DNA from: Nitrospira bacterium HGW-Nitrospira-1 | GTDB taxonomy: Bacteria; Nitrospirota; Thermodesulfovibrionia; Thermodesulfovibrionales; UBA6898 | Assembly (NCBI GenBank): GCA_002839535.1 | Contig: PGYF01000016.1 | Location: 1-16,233, forward strand | Length of the DNA: 16,233 bases | Direction of reading: 5' to 3' | Part shown: positions 7,312-15,400 of the stretch, one piece after another | How the letters are laid out: each line of letters opens with the position of its first letter | Position numbering within the stretch: position 1 is the stretch's first letter | Made by a program: the position numbers and the translations under genes | Notes under the pieces: generated by a model | What the model was told of the DNA's origin: nothing | Database searches by the model: none | Seen by the model: only the letters and a program-made list of their open reading frames with translations

Positions 7312-8419
7312 CGCCTTTTTTCTTACTGTCGGGCTCCATGGGAATGGGTTTTCTCTCAACCACGGGAAGGGGCGGTCCTATCCATTCGCCGAAGCCGTAG
7401 ACATTCAATTTCTTGTCCCCAAGCAGGTTGCCCACATATACAAGGTATTTGAGCCTGAAGTCCTTATCCGCATACTGGTTGAAATACTCAACATTATCAT
7501 AATCAATGTACAGCCCCGCGGGAAGATACATGCTGCCCTGATGCGGACCGAATCCCCCGAAGAAGAGCAGGAGGTCTGTTGTCTCGTCGTCGAATATCTG
7601 TGCATTTTCAAAGGTGGCGTCCACAACATAAATATGCCCTTCCCTGTCTATGTCAATGCCCTTGGGCCTTGCAAAACTTCCGAGGCCGTCCCCCCCCTGG
7701 CCGAAATTTTTAAGGTGATTTCCGTTCGGGTCAAACTTCATGATCCTGAAATCAAAGGAATCATTGACATATATATTGCCCTTATGGTCAACGATGACAT
7801 GTGTAGGCTTGTAGAACTCGCCTTGTCCGCCGATCGTCTGAACGGTCTTCCCTGTGTCCTTGTCAATGACAACTACAGCATATTTCTTAAAATCAACGAC
7901 ATAAATCCTGTTGCCGTAAACTGCCGCATCAATCGGCTTCCCGAACTGGTCTCCTTCGCCATAGGCCCGTAAAAACCTGTTGTCCCGGTCAAATACAACA
8001 ATCTGTTTCCTTCCGGCGTCTGCGACATACTTTATGTCATCCTCTGTAACCCATATACCCAGCGGCTGCATGAGGGCTCCTTCTCCCTTTTCGTCCTTTA
8101 TATAATCAAACTCCTTTTTTACAAGATCTATAATCAGCACCTTATTATATGTGCTGTCGGATATGTAGATCTTTCCCTTTGCCGACCCCATATCATAGGG
8201 CCTCCCTATCTGCTTCATGTCGGGTCTCTTCCCTATAAGCCACTCCTTGAGGGCGCTCGGCTTTTTCCCTATGTCTTCCTCGCCGGTTATCGAGTAGAGA
8301 AACTGCAGCCTCGGCTGCTGGGGCAGGGGAGGGAAAAAGGCGGTCTCCATCTTTTTTGCAGCAGGCGCGCAACTAAAAAGCAGCCCGGCAGTCAGTATTG
8401 CTAAAACGGTTTTTTTCAT
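7295..8419 (-). CDS. NHL-repeat beta-propeller lipoprotein
   Basis: A 374-residue protein with ATG 8419 (MKKTVLAILTAGLL) and a GGGGGA ribosome site. The lipobox is LFSC (Cys17). A segment PRLQFLYSITGEEDIGKK is shared in pattern with the second NHL protein of the operon (PRISFVNSI...EDMGIK). NHL blades follow: GKIYISDSTYNKVLIID, IKYVADAGRKQIVVFD, NRIYVVDFKKYAVVVID, GNIYVNDSFDFRIMKFD, GHIYVVDATFENAQIFD. A basic, Lys- and Pro-rich tail ends the protein. It appears intact. NHL propellers act as binding or scaffold surfaces, and no catalytic residues are evident. It lies between an 11-heme and a pentaheme cytochrome, so a role in assembling or docking the conduit is the simplest inference. Confidence 0.9.
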   Translation of the reverse strand: MKKTVLAILTAGLLFSCAPAAKKMETAFFPPLPQQPRLQFLYSITGEEDIGKKPSALKEWLIGKRPDMKQIGRPYDMGSAKGKIYISDSTYNKVLIIDLVKKEFDYIKDEKGEGALMQPLGIWVTEDDIKYVADAGRKQIVVFDRDNRFLRAYGEGDQFGKPIDAAVYGNRIYVVDFKKYAVVVIDKDTGKTVQTIGGQGEFYKPTHVIVDHKGNIYVNDSFDFRIMKFDPNGNHLKNFGQGGDGLGSFARPKGIDIDREGHIYVVDATFENAQIFDDETTDLLLFFGGFGPHQGSMYLPAGLYIDYDNVEYFNQYADKDFRLKYLVYVGNLLGDKKLNVYGFGEWIGPPLPVVERKPIPMEPDSKKKGDEGKQ

Positions 8420-8432
8420 ACTTTACTCCCCC

Positions 8433-9578
8433 TTATTTTTTCTCTTTTTCACAGGATTTTTTCAATTCTTCCATTACAGCATCCCCGCCCTCTCTCGGTG
8501 TGGTAAGGATCATATTATCTTCAGGAGAGCACCTGTCGTACTTTACAGACGTATGACAGGCAGGGGCGCAGCTTCCCCCTGTCTCTGTCTTTTCGTATTT
8601 TATTGCAAGCGTCCTGTTGCCGAAAGAAAAGGCGTCTCTGATGAGCCCGGGATTTCTTGAACCATGATGTTCATGGCAAGTCTTGCAGGTTCTTCCCTTT
8701 GCCCTCGTGACGTGTCTGTAGTGAAGATTCAGATTGCCGTTTCTGAACCCTGTGCCCGATAAAGTGCGCGGCTCCTTGAACGCCTTCTTAATCCCCTGAT
8801 GACATTTAAAACAGAAGCTGTAAGAACCCTCGGAATAGGACGTATAGAATTCTTCCGGGTAACTGCCTTTCAGCCGTCTATATTCCTTAACCGGATGCGG
8901 ATAGTGGCAGTCTATACATTTACCCTCTGCAAAGGGTTTGTGGAGTATCATGCCCTTGCCTGTATGGGCATTTTTTGTTGAGGGCAATGTTACACCCTTT
9001 GTATCTTTCATGTCCCTGTTATGACACTCAAGGCATAAGTCCAGGACAGGTTTAACAAGCTGTTTTGGATTATCTGTTGAATGAGGGCTGTGACAATCAA
9101 TGCATCTGCCTTCTGAAACAGGCGTATGCGGCGCAGAGCCTTTGAATGTATTTTCATCGTGGCAGGTAAAGCATTGGGCGTCTATGGCAGGCATAATCAG
9201 AAGCCTTTTGTTGTCCGATTCATGGGGCAGGTGACAGCTTAAACACATCCCCTGTTGCACAGGCGTGTGTTTAAATTTTTTATCAGCCTTATTCTCATGA
9301 CATTGGTAACATAGCTCCGGCGCTGACGTCTGAAGTTTAAAACCATGCTCCCCTTTCATCAGGACTTCATGACATATAGCGCAGCCTTCACCACTGCCTG
9401 CGGGTTGATGGATATGCTTTTTTTTACCCATGGCTGCGTGGCACGATGATGTGATGCAGGAGGCGGCAGTGTCTGTCTGGAACGCCTTTTTTTGGGCAAA
9501 GGCGACCAGGATAAACGAAAACGAAATAAATAATGCAGCGGCGATTAAGAAGCTGTATGTCCTGAACCTGTTATCCAT
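8433..9578 (-). CDS. Undecaheme c-type cytochrome with CX3CH and CX4CH sites
   Basis: A 381-residue exported protein and the first gene of the conduit operon. ATG 9578 has AAGGA about 9 nt upstream. A cleavable Sec signal ends near AFA-QKK (residue 28). Nine CXXCH motifs occur (about residues 66, 90, 112, 136, 159, 182, 221, 256, 298). There are also two longer-spaced sites: CITSSCH (41-47, four residues between cysteines) and CAPACH (337-342, three residues). If all bind heme the protein carries 11. The HTPVxxGxCxxCHxPH units repeat through the middle, a doubled-CXXCH arrangement giving an extended heme chain. No lipobox is seen, so it is probably periplasmic or secreted. The next gene starts 13 nt downstream. 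The family is not identified more closely. Confidence 0.92.
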   Translation of the reverse strand: MDNRFRTYSFLIAAALFISFSFILVAFAQKKAFQTDTAASCITSSCHAAMGKKKHIHQPAGSGEGCAICHEVLMKGEHGFKLQTSAPELCYQCHENKADKKFKHTPVQQGMCLSCHLPHESDNKRLLIMPAIDAQCFTCHDENTFKGSAPHTPVSEGRCIDCHSPHSTDNPKQLVKPVLDLCLECHNRDMKDTKGVTLPSTKNAHTGKGMILHKPFAEGKCIDCHYPHPVKEYRRLKGSYPEEFYTSYSEGSYSFCFKCHQGIKKAFKEPRTLSGTGFRNGNLNLHYRHVTRAKGRTCKTCHEHHGSRNPGLIRDAFSFGNRTLAIKYEKTETGGSCAPACHTSVKYDRCSPEDNMILTTPREGGDAVMEELKKSCEKEKK

Positions 9579-9610
9579 AGTTAAGAATTCCTTATAAAGA
9601 CTGATGTTAC

Positions 9611-9639
9611 ATAATATTTAAAAACAGGAACAATGTAAA
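9611..9639 (-). promoter_or_regulatory. Sigma70-type promoter of the conduit operon
   Basis: On the minus strand TTTACA (9634-9639) and TATTAT (9611-9616) are separated by exactly 17 nt. Transcription would begin near 9604, about 25 nt before the 11-heme ATG. It sits just downstream of the terminator of the tetraheme gene, so the conduit operon is probably transcribed separately. Confidence 0.6.
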
Positions 9640-9645
9640 CCAATA

Positions 9646-9686
9646 AAAGGCAGGAGAGGTTTTTATATCAAGCCTCTCCTGCCTTT
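9646..9686 (-). terminator. Rho-independent terminator of the tetraheme gene
   Basis: A perfect 11-bp stem GGCAGGAGAGG (9649-9659) with CCTCTCCTGCC (9673-9683), extended by three A-T pairs to 14 bp, has a 13-nt loop. On the minus strand it is followed by TTTT. It lies about 55 nt beyond the tetraheme stop codon. Confidence 0.85.
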
Positions 9687-9698
9687 ATACACAACTTA

Positions 9699-9744
9699 AG
9701 ATGCAAAAACTTCTACTACTTCACGTAGATGCAAAAACTTCTAC
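9699..9744 (+). repeat. 18-bp direct repeat spanning the tetraheme stop codon
   Basis: AGATGCAAAAACTTCTAC occurs at 9699-9716 and again at 9727-9744, with 10 bp between. The second copy contains the TAG stop of the tetraheme gene (complement 9741-9743). Confidence 0.9.
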
Positions 9745-10532
9745 CTTATGTGACAGGTAAGACAGAGCTTTGACGCCCCTGAATCGGCATTACCCATTGC
9801 AGCAGTTGCATTATACTGACGGAGGAGATGTGTGCCGGGCATAGCTGCTCCTGGTGCGTCATGCACATCATGGCATGTGGAGCACTGCACCTTGCCGTTA
9901 TCCAGAGTTGAGGCAACTGTCTCGCCATTAGCCCATGTTGCTGTGGTTGTAAGGTTGAAATTTTTCCCATCACCGTCTTCTCCTGCCGGGAAGGCGATTG
10001 ATAAAGGGTGTGTTCCCCTGAGGTTACTAGAATCACCATCTATATAACCAGGCACCTTGTAGCCTAAACTCCAGTTAGTACCATCGATCGTTTTTGTACC
10101 TGTACCGTTGCCAGGGCCTGATTTTTTGTCAAAGGAGTCAACAGCTATCACTCCGTCATGGCATGCCAGGCAGAGCTTTGCTGTGCCGTCAGGCTGTGCT
10201 GACTGAATGCCTGTGAGAGTATTGCTCCAGGCGTGGTCATACATGACGAAGGTGGTTGTATCATCAACTGCGTGGTTCCAGAGTAAACCATTTGTCCAAC
10301 GCTTGTAGGCCCTTCCGTGGTCATGAGGGACATGACATACACGGCATATTTCTTTTCTGTTATTCCAATCTTCACTGCCTACCACAGGAGCAGCACCGTT
10401 CGTTATTTCATCCACAAAATTATGCGGACTTCCTGCAGCTGAAATGCCGAGACCTTTGCCGTTGGCCATAGCAATACCGGATATACCGATAACCATTGCC
10501 AGGCTCATCATTACAATAATTAACTTCTTCAT
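9741..10532 (-). CDS. Tetraheme c-type cytochrome, periplasmic
   Basis: A 263-residue protein with a classical Sec signal (MKKLIIVMMSLAMVIGISGIAMA-NG) and a ribosome site AGGAGG just before ATG 10532. Four CXXCH motifs: CRVCH (63), CLACH (121), CSTCH (217), CLTCH (257), the last three residues from the end. HNF, HVPHDHG, WNH, HPLSIAF and HDVHD supply candidate distal ligands. The same order and spacing, with similar text (CxxCHxPH, W, KLCLxCHDxxxA, HPxS, QCxxCHDxH, LCxTCH), occurs in residues about 50-215 of the 12-heme protein, so the two share a module. It is monocistronic, ended by its own hairpin, with candidate sigma54 promoters upstream. Likely a soluble periplasmic electron shuttle supplying the conduit; the partner is inferred only from proximity. 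Confidence 0.92.
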   Translation of the reverse strand: MKKLIIVMMSLAMVIGISGIAMANGKGLGISAAGSPHNFVDEITNGAAPVVGSEDWNNRKEICRVCHVPHDHGRAYKRWTNGLLWNHAVDDTTTFVMYDHAWSNTLTGIQSAQPDGTAKLCLACHDGVIAVDSFDKKSGPGNGTGTKTIDGTNWSLGYKVPGYIDGDSSNLRGTHPLSIAFPAGEDGDGKNFNLTTTATWANGETVASTLDNGKVQCSTCHDVHDAPGAAMPGTHLLRQYNATAAMGNADSGASKLCLTCHIR

Positions 10533-10570
10533 TTTCTCCTCCTTAGCTTCTTTCTTTTTTTACAAGTTTT

Positions 10571-10588
10571 GCAGGAGTCTTCTCCTGC
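10571..10588 (-). promoter_or_regulatory. Leader hairpin upstream of the tetraheme gene
   Basis: GCAGGAG (10571-10577) pairs with CTCCTGC (10582-10588) around a 4-nt loop, about 40 nt before the start codon in the untranslated leader. It could stabilise mRNA or attenuate. There is no T-run directly after it on the minus strand, so a terminator is unlikely. Confidence 0.4.
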
Positions 10589-10705
10589 TGCAAAGACCAA
10601 AACTCCCTACTGCTTAATTCTCTACTCCTTCCATATCCCTTTCCCATCACCTTCCTTTCCGTAGTCTTATTTAAGCGTAGTCTTAAATTCTTCACTATGA
10701 TAAAA

Positions 10706-10720
10706 GCAAAGGACATGCCA
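10706..10720 (-). promoter_or_regulatory. Sigma54-type (-24/-12) promoter, proximal copy
   Basis: The minus strand reads TTGGCATGTCCTTTGCT, against the consensus YTGGCACG-N4-TTGCW. Only one position (C to T) of the -24 box differs, and GG and GC are 10 nt apart. It faces the tetraheme gene, and its leader would be about 160 nt. Confidence 0.6.
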
Positions 10721-10764
10721 ACAGATCCGTAGTCTTATTTAAGCGTAGTCTTAAATTCTTCACT

Positions 10765-10926
10765 ATGATAAAAGCAAAGGACATGCCAACAGAAAATATC
10801 AACGAAATCAAGGAGTTATACAAGAAAGGTCTTTCAATCTTTGCCATAATGACAAAGCTCTTTGCCGTTATGACAAGAACAGGGAATTATCTTAAAATCT
10901 CCCCCAGCCCCTCTTTGCCAAACTGA
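10765..10926 (+). pseudogene. Small ORF remnant, 53 codons
   Basis: ATG 10765 opens a frame beginning MIKAKDMPTENINEIKELYK and then KGLSIFAIMTK. Its start resembles the N-terminus of helix-turn-helix or IS21-type proteins (ELYKKGLSI), but the expected helix-turn-helix does not follow. Instead an imperfect 20-bp duplication (from 10839 and 10859) encodes two similar segments. The last codons lie in the inverted-repeat element starting near 10894. It has no convincing ribosome site and starts inside the duplicated promoter region. Probably a decayed gene end or chance ORF. Confidence 0.2.
10774..10788 (-). promoter_or_regulatory. Sigma54-type (-24/-12) promoter, distal copy
   Basis: Identical in sequence to the proximal copy and 68 bp upstream of it, created by the tandem duplication. 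Both face the tetraheme gene. Confidence 0.5.
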
Positions 10927-11074
10927 TCGTTACCGGGAACTCAGACAAGTTTCTAAAATTTTCCCCCTTAATAAAGGGGGCGGAGGGGGTTGTTATAGTC
11001 AAACTAAAAAATTCCCCCTTGTTATTTGTGTCCAATGATCAGTTTTTCCAAAGAGGGACTGGGGGCTGTTTTTA
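10894..11074. mobile_element. MITE-like inverted-repeat element, about 180 bp
   Basis: The left end (10894-10931, containing CCCCCAGCCCCTCTTTG and AACTGATCGTT) is an imperfect inverted copy of the right end (11034-11074, whose complement contains CCCCCAGTCCCTCTTTG and AACTGATCATT). About 32 of 37 positions match. Between them are a 7-bp hairpin CCCCCTT/AAGGGGG (10965-10982) and a further CCCCCTT. It has no coding capacity. This fits a non-autonomous or REP-like intergenic element. No target duplication was recognised. Confidence 0.5.
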
Positions 11075-11097
11075 CCTGTTGAAATTTCCGGCTATGG

Positions 11098-11127
11098 TTC
11101 ACAGAAGTTGACAGGATGTTTTATAAT
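11098..11127 (+). promoter_or_regulatory. Sigma70-type promoter of purB-purL
   Basis: TTCACA (11098-11103) and TATAAT (11122-11127) are 18 nt apart, ahead of a ribosome site GGGGAG (11151-11156) and ATG 11160. Transcription would start near 11134. Confidence 0.55.
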
Positions 11128-11159
11128 CAATGCACAATAAAACAAACAAAGGGGAGATT

Positions 11160-12494
11160 ATGATAGAACGATATACGCGCAAAGAGATGGGAAGACTCTG
11201 GGAGCCGGAAAACAGGTTCCAATGTTGGCTTGATGTCGAGATAGCAGCCTGTGAGGCCTGGGCAGACCTGGGCAGGATACCGAAGAAATCACTCGAAGTC
11301 ATTAAGCAAAAAGCCGGGTTCGATGTTGCGAGGATTGATGAGATCGAGGCTGTTGTCAAGCACGATGTGATAGCCTTTCTTACCTCTGTTACGGAACATG
11401 TAGGCCCTGATTCCCGCTATATTCATAAGGGACTTACCTCATCAGACATTGTGGATACTGCGCAGTCTCTTCTGATGAAAGAGGCGGCAGGGATAATCAT
11501 CAGCGACATAAAGAAGCTTATGGCAGTTCTGAAAGAGAAGGCCTTTCTCTATAAGGACACTGTCTGCATAGGCAGGAGTCATGGTGTTCATGCAGAGCCC
11601 ATGACGTTTGGTTTGAAATTTGCCTTGTGGTATGAAGAGGCAAAGAGAAATCTTGAGAGGATGGAAAGGGCGAGAAAAATAATAGGCATTGGAAAATTTT
11701 CCGGTGCGGTAGGGACATTTTCCAATATCCCGGTTGACATAGAGGAGAAGGTCTGCAAGAAACTCGGCCTCAGGCCTGAACCTATTGCAACACAGGTTGT
11801 TCAAAGAGACAGGCACGCTGAATATCTTTCGACTCTTGCCATTATTGCGGCTTCAGTAGAAAAAATTGCAGTGGAGATAAGACATCTCCAGAGAACAGAA
11901 GTCCTTGAGGCTGAGGAGCCGTTTGCAAAAGGACAGAAAGGCTCATCCGCAATGCCCCACAAGCGTAATCCTGTCGGCTGTGAGAACCTTTCAGGCCTTG
12001 CAAGGATTGTCAGGGCAAACGCTGTTGCAGCATTCGAGGATGTTGCGCTATGGCATGAAAGGGACATCTCCCACTCGTCTGTTGAGAGGGTAATTATTCC
12101 CGACAGCGCCATACTTGCAGATTATATGCTGGATCGTCTGACCGGGATACTCTCAGGCCTCCAGGTCTATCCTGAACGCATGAAAGAGAACATGGCCAGG
12201 AGCTACGGCCTGTATAATTCGCAGAATGTTCTTATTAATCTTACTGAGAAGGGGATGACCAGAGAGGACGCATATGCGTTGGTCCAGAAAAACGCGATGC
12301 TGAGTTGGAAGACGAGGAAGGATTTCAAGACCCTGCTTATGAAAGACAGGGACGTCAGGAAATATCTTTCTCAAAAAGAAATCAATGATATATTCGACCT
12401 GAAGCATTATTTCAGGAATATTGATTATATATTTACAAGGGTATTTGGTAAAAGGGTGTTCGGAAAGGCAGGACAGGAAAGAACTTGTCATTAA
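11160..12494 (+). CDS. purB: Adenylosuccinate lyase
   Basis: A cytosolic homotetrameric enzyme of the fumarase/aspartase superfamily. It splits SAICAR to AICAR plus fumarate, and adenylosuccinate to AMP plus fumarate. The 444-residue sequence starts MIERYTRKEMGRLW, with GGGGAG 4 nt upstream of ATG 11160; the ATG at 11130 lacks such a site and lies at the expected transcription start. Family landmarks: KHDVIAFLTSVTEHVG, HKGLTSSDIVDTAQ, GRSHGVHAEPMTFG with the catalytic His, and the signature loop GSSAMPHKRNP with the catalytic Ser. The C-terminal domain continues to FGKRVFGKAGQERTCH. Length is normal. The end overlaps the purL start by 10 nt, so they form a translationally coupled purine operon. 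Confidence 0.97.
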   Translation: MIERYTRKEMGRLWEPENRFQCWLDVEIAACEAWADLGRIPKKSLEVIKQKAGFDVARIDEIEAVVKHDVIAFLTSVTEHVGPDSRYIHKGLTSSDIVDTAQSLLMKEAAGIIISDIKKLMAVLKEKAFLYKDTVCIGRSHGVHAEPMTFGLKFALWYEEAKRNLERMERARKIIGIGKFSGAVGTFSNIPVDIEEKVCKKLGLRPEPIATQVVQRDRHAEYLSTLAIIAASVEKIAVEIRHLQRTEVLEAEEPFAKGQKGSSAMPHKRNPVGCENLSGLARIVRANAVAAFEDVALWHERDISHSSVERVIIPDSAILADYMLDRLTGILSGLQVYPERMKENMARSYGLYNSQNVLINLTEKGMTREDAYALVQKNAMLSWKTRKDFKTLLMKDRDVRKYLSQKEINDIFDLKHYFRNIDYIFTRVFGKRVFGKAGQERTCH

Positions 12495-15400
12495 TTTACA
12501 GATATAAGAAACCCGTAGTGAGCGGCGCGAAGAAGGAGAGCCTCCTGACCCTTGCAAGGCAGAATATCTCTCCTGAGATAAGGGATATAAAAACAGAGTA
12601 CTGTTTTTATGTTGAGACAAACGGACCGCTTTCCAATGATGAGTTGGAGCTGCTGCGCTGGCTCCTCAGCGAGACCTTTGAACCGGAGAATTTTTCTTCA
12701 GAAAGTTTTTTTACGCATCACGCATCACGCATCACGCATCACGGCCTTATCGAAGTCGGCCCCCGCATGAATTTTACAACAGCATGGTCATCTAACGCCG
12801 TATCAGTATGCCATGCCTGCGGCCTGACAAAGATAACCCGCATAGAGCGTTCAAGGCGGTATGCGTTTATCTTCAGGGAAAATGCCCTTGCTGCGGATGA
12901 CCGGATGGAGTCTTTTAACTCATCACTCATCACTCATCACTCATCACTGTTTTATGACAGGATGACGGAATGTATTTATCCTGAACAGCTCAAGACCTTT
13001 GAGACAGGGATAAAACCTGAACCTGCCTATAGTGTCCCCCTGATAGAAGAGGGCCGATCAGCGCTCCAAAAGATTAATGCGGAAATGGGACTGGGGCTGG
13101 ATGACTGGGATATTGATTATTACTATAACCTTTTTGTAAATGATATAGGCAGAAACCCGACTAATGTTGAATGCTTTGACCTGAGCCAGTCAAACAGCGA
13201 ACACTCCCGGCACTGGTTCTTCAAGGGCAAATTGATTGTTGACAACAAAGAGGCGGCTGAAAACCTTATGGAGATTATAAGGCAGACGCTCGATAGAAAT
13301 CCAAATAACAGCGTGATTGCATTCAAGGACAACTCAAGCGTGATCAGGGGATATGATATTGAGACAATTGTCCCCGAAACCCCGGGTATGGTCTCAAAAT
13401 TCAGGAAATCCACCCGTGAGTATCACATCATATTTACAGCGGAAACACATAATTTTCCAAGCGGTGTAGCGCCTTTCCCCGGCGCTGAGACAGGCGCCGG
13501 CGGCAGGATACGCGATGTTCAGGCAACAGGCAGGGGTGCGCTTGTTGTGGCCGGGACTGCTGCATACTGTGTCGGCAATTTGAAAATTCCAGGTTATGAA
13601 CTGCCATGGGAAGACGCCACATTCTCCTATCCATCCAACCTTGCAAGCCCGCTGAAAATAGAGATCGAGGCGAGTAACGGAGCCTCTGATTACGGCAATA
13701 AGTTTGGTGAGCCGGTGATTCAGGGCTTTACACGGTCATTCGGCCTCAGACTGCCTGACGGAGAACGCAGGGAATGGCTAAAGCCGATAATGTTCACCGC
13801 CGGCGTCGGCCAGATGGATTCACGACATATTGAAAAGAAAGAACCGGCCAAGGGCATGCTCGTGACAAAGATCGGCGGGCCTGCATACCGCATAGGCATG
13901 GGAGGCGGGGCAGCCTCAAGCATGATTCAGGGGCAGAACATTGCTGAGCTTGATTTTAACGCAGTCCAGCGCGGCGATGCAGAGATGGAACAGAAGATGA
14001 ACAGGGTCATCAGGGCATGTGTTGAGATGGGCGATGATAATCCAATCGTAAGCATCCATGATCAGGGCGCGGGCGGCAACTGCAATGTTGTCAAGGAGAT
14101 TATTTATCCTGCAGGAGCCAGGATAGAGCTGAGAAAAATTCAGCTTGGCGACAATACGCTTTCTGTGCTTGAGATATGGGGAGCTGAATACCAGGAACAA
14201 AATGCGCTCCTTATCCATGCTGAAAGAGCGGATGAATTCCTCGGTATTTGCAGAAGGGAAAAAGCGCCCTGCGCATTTATCGGAGAGATTACAGGAGACG
14301 GCTATATAGTTTTGCATGATGAGACTGACGCGAGCGCGCCGGTAAATCTTCATCTTGAGAAAGTCCTCGGACATATGCCTCAAAAGACGTTCAGGCTTGA
14401 TCGGGTAAGGCGCATTCGGAGGCCGCTGGAACTGCCGACAGGGCTTACCGTCAAAGATGCATTGAAGCGTGTCCTCAGGCTCGTTTCAGTTGGTTCAAAA
14501 AGGTTTCTGGCAAACAAGGTGGACAGGAGCGTTACCGGGCTTATCGCGCGGCAGCAGTGCGCAGGTCCTTTGCAGCTTACAGTATCCGATGTAGCTGTAA
14601 TCAGCCAGAGCCATTTCGGTCTGACAGGCGCTGCCATCTCAATAGGCGAGCAGCCGGTCAAGGGGCTTATAAGCCCGGCTGCAATGGCCAGGATGAGCGT
14701 TGCAGAGGCGATCACGAATATTGTATGGGCAAAGGTCAGCGCCCTTGAAGATATTAAATGCTCCGGCAACTGGATGTGGGCTCCAAAGCTTCCCGGGGAA
14801 GGGGCTGAGCTTTATGATGCTGCTGTGGCTATGCGCGATATTATGATAGAACTCGGCATAGCAGTGGACGGGGGAAAGGACAGCCTCTCCATGGCCGCGC
14901 GGGTGACTGACAAATCAGGAAACACAGAGGTTGTAAAATCACCGGGCACGCTTGTTATATCCGCATATGTGACATGCCCTGACATTACGAAGGTTATTAC
15001 CCCTGATATCAAGAGGCCTGGCGAAAGCAGACTCCTGTTTATTGATCCTGGGATGGGGAAGAACCGGATGGGAGGCTCTGCCCTTGCGCAGTGTTACAGT
15101 CAGGTTGGAGACGAATCTCCTGATGCGGATGATCCGGGATTATTAAAACGCAGCTTTAATGCTATACAGGGCCTGATTTCAGAGGACTTGATCCTCTCAG
15201 GCCATGACAGGAGCGATGGCGGGCTTGTAACAACCCTTCTTGAGATGGCATTTGCAGGAAACTGCGGGATAGACGTAGGGGTCAGGGGTCAGGGGTTGGG
15301 GATTAGGGGTTCAAACCTTGAGGCAATTCAGATTTTATTTTCAGAAGAACTTGGGATGGTAGTCGAATATCTGCCTGAAAAAGAAGATGAGATAATATCA

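Larger units (their letters stand above)
10658..10793 (+). repeat. Perfect 68-bp tandem duplication
   Basis: The unit 10658-10725 is repeated without change at 10726-10793. Each unit holds two CGTAGTCTTA copies 16 bp apart and one sigma54-type promoter on the minus strand. The exact identity implies a recent event. Confidence 0.95.

Noticed and set aside
7199..7972. A 257-residue plus-strand frame opposite the first NHL gene
   Set aside because: It is antisense to a clear NHL propeller and shows no signal, motif or start context.
10965..10982. CCCCCTT/AAGGGGG hairpin considered as a terminator
   Set aside because: No T-run follows on either strand, no gene ends nearby, and it lies within the inverted-repeat element.
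11108..11127. TTGACA next to TATAAT before purB
   Set aside because: The spacing is only 8 nt. TTCACA at 11098-11103 with an 18-nt spacer is the workable -35 box.
12713..12948. Regular short repeats considered as a CRISPR array
   Set aside because: The units are 7 bp with no spacers and lie inside the purL reading frame.
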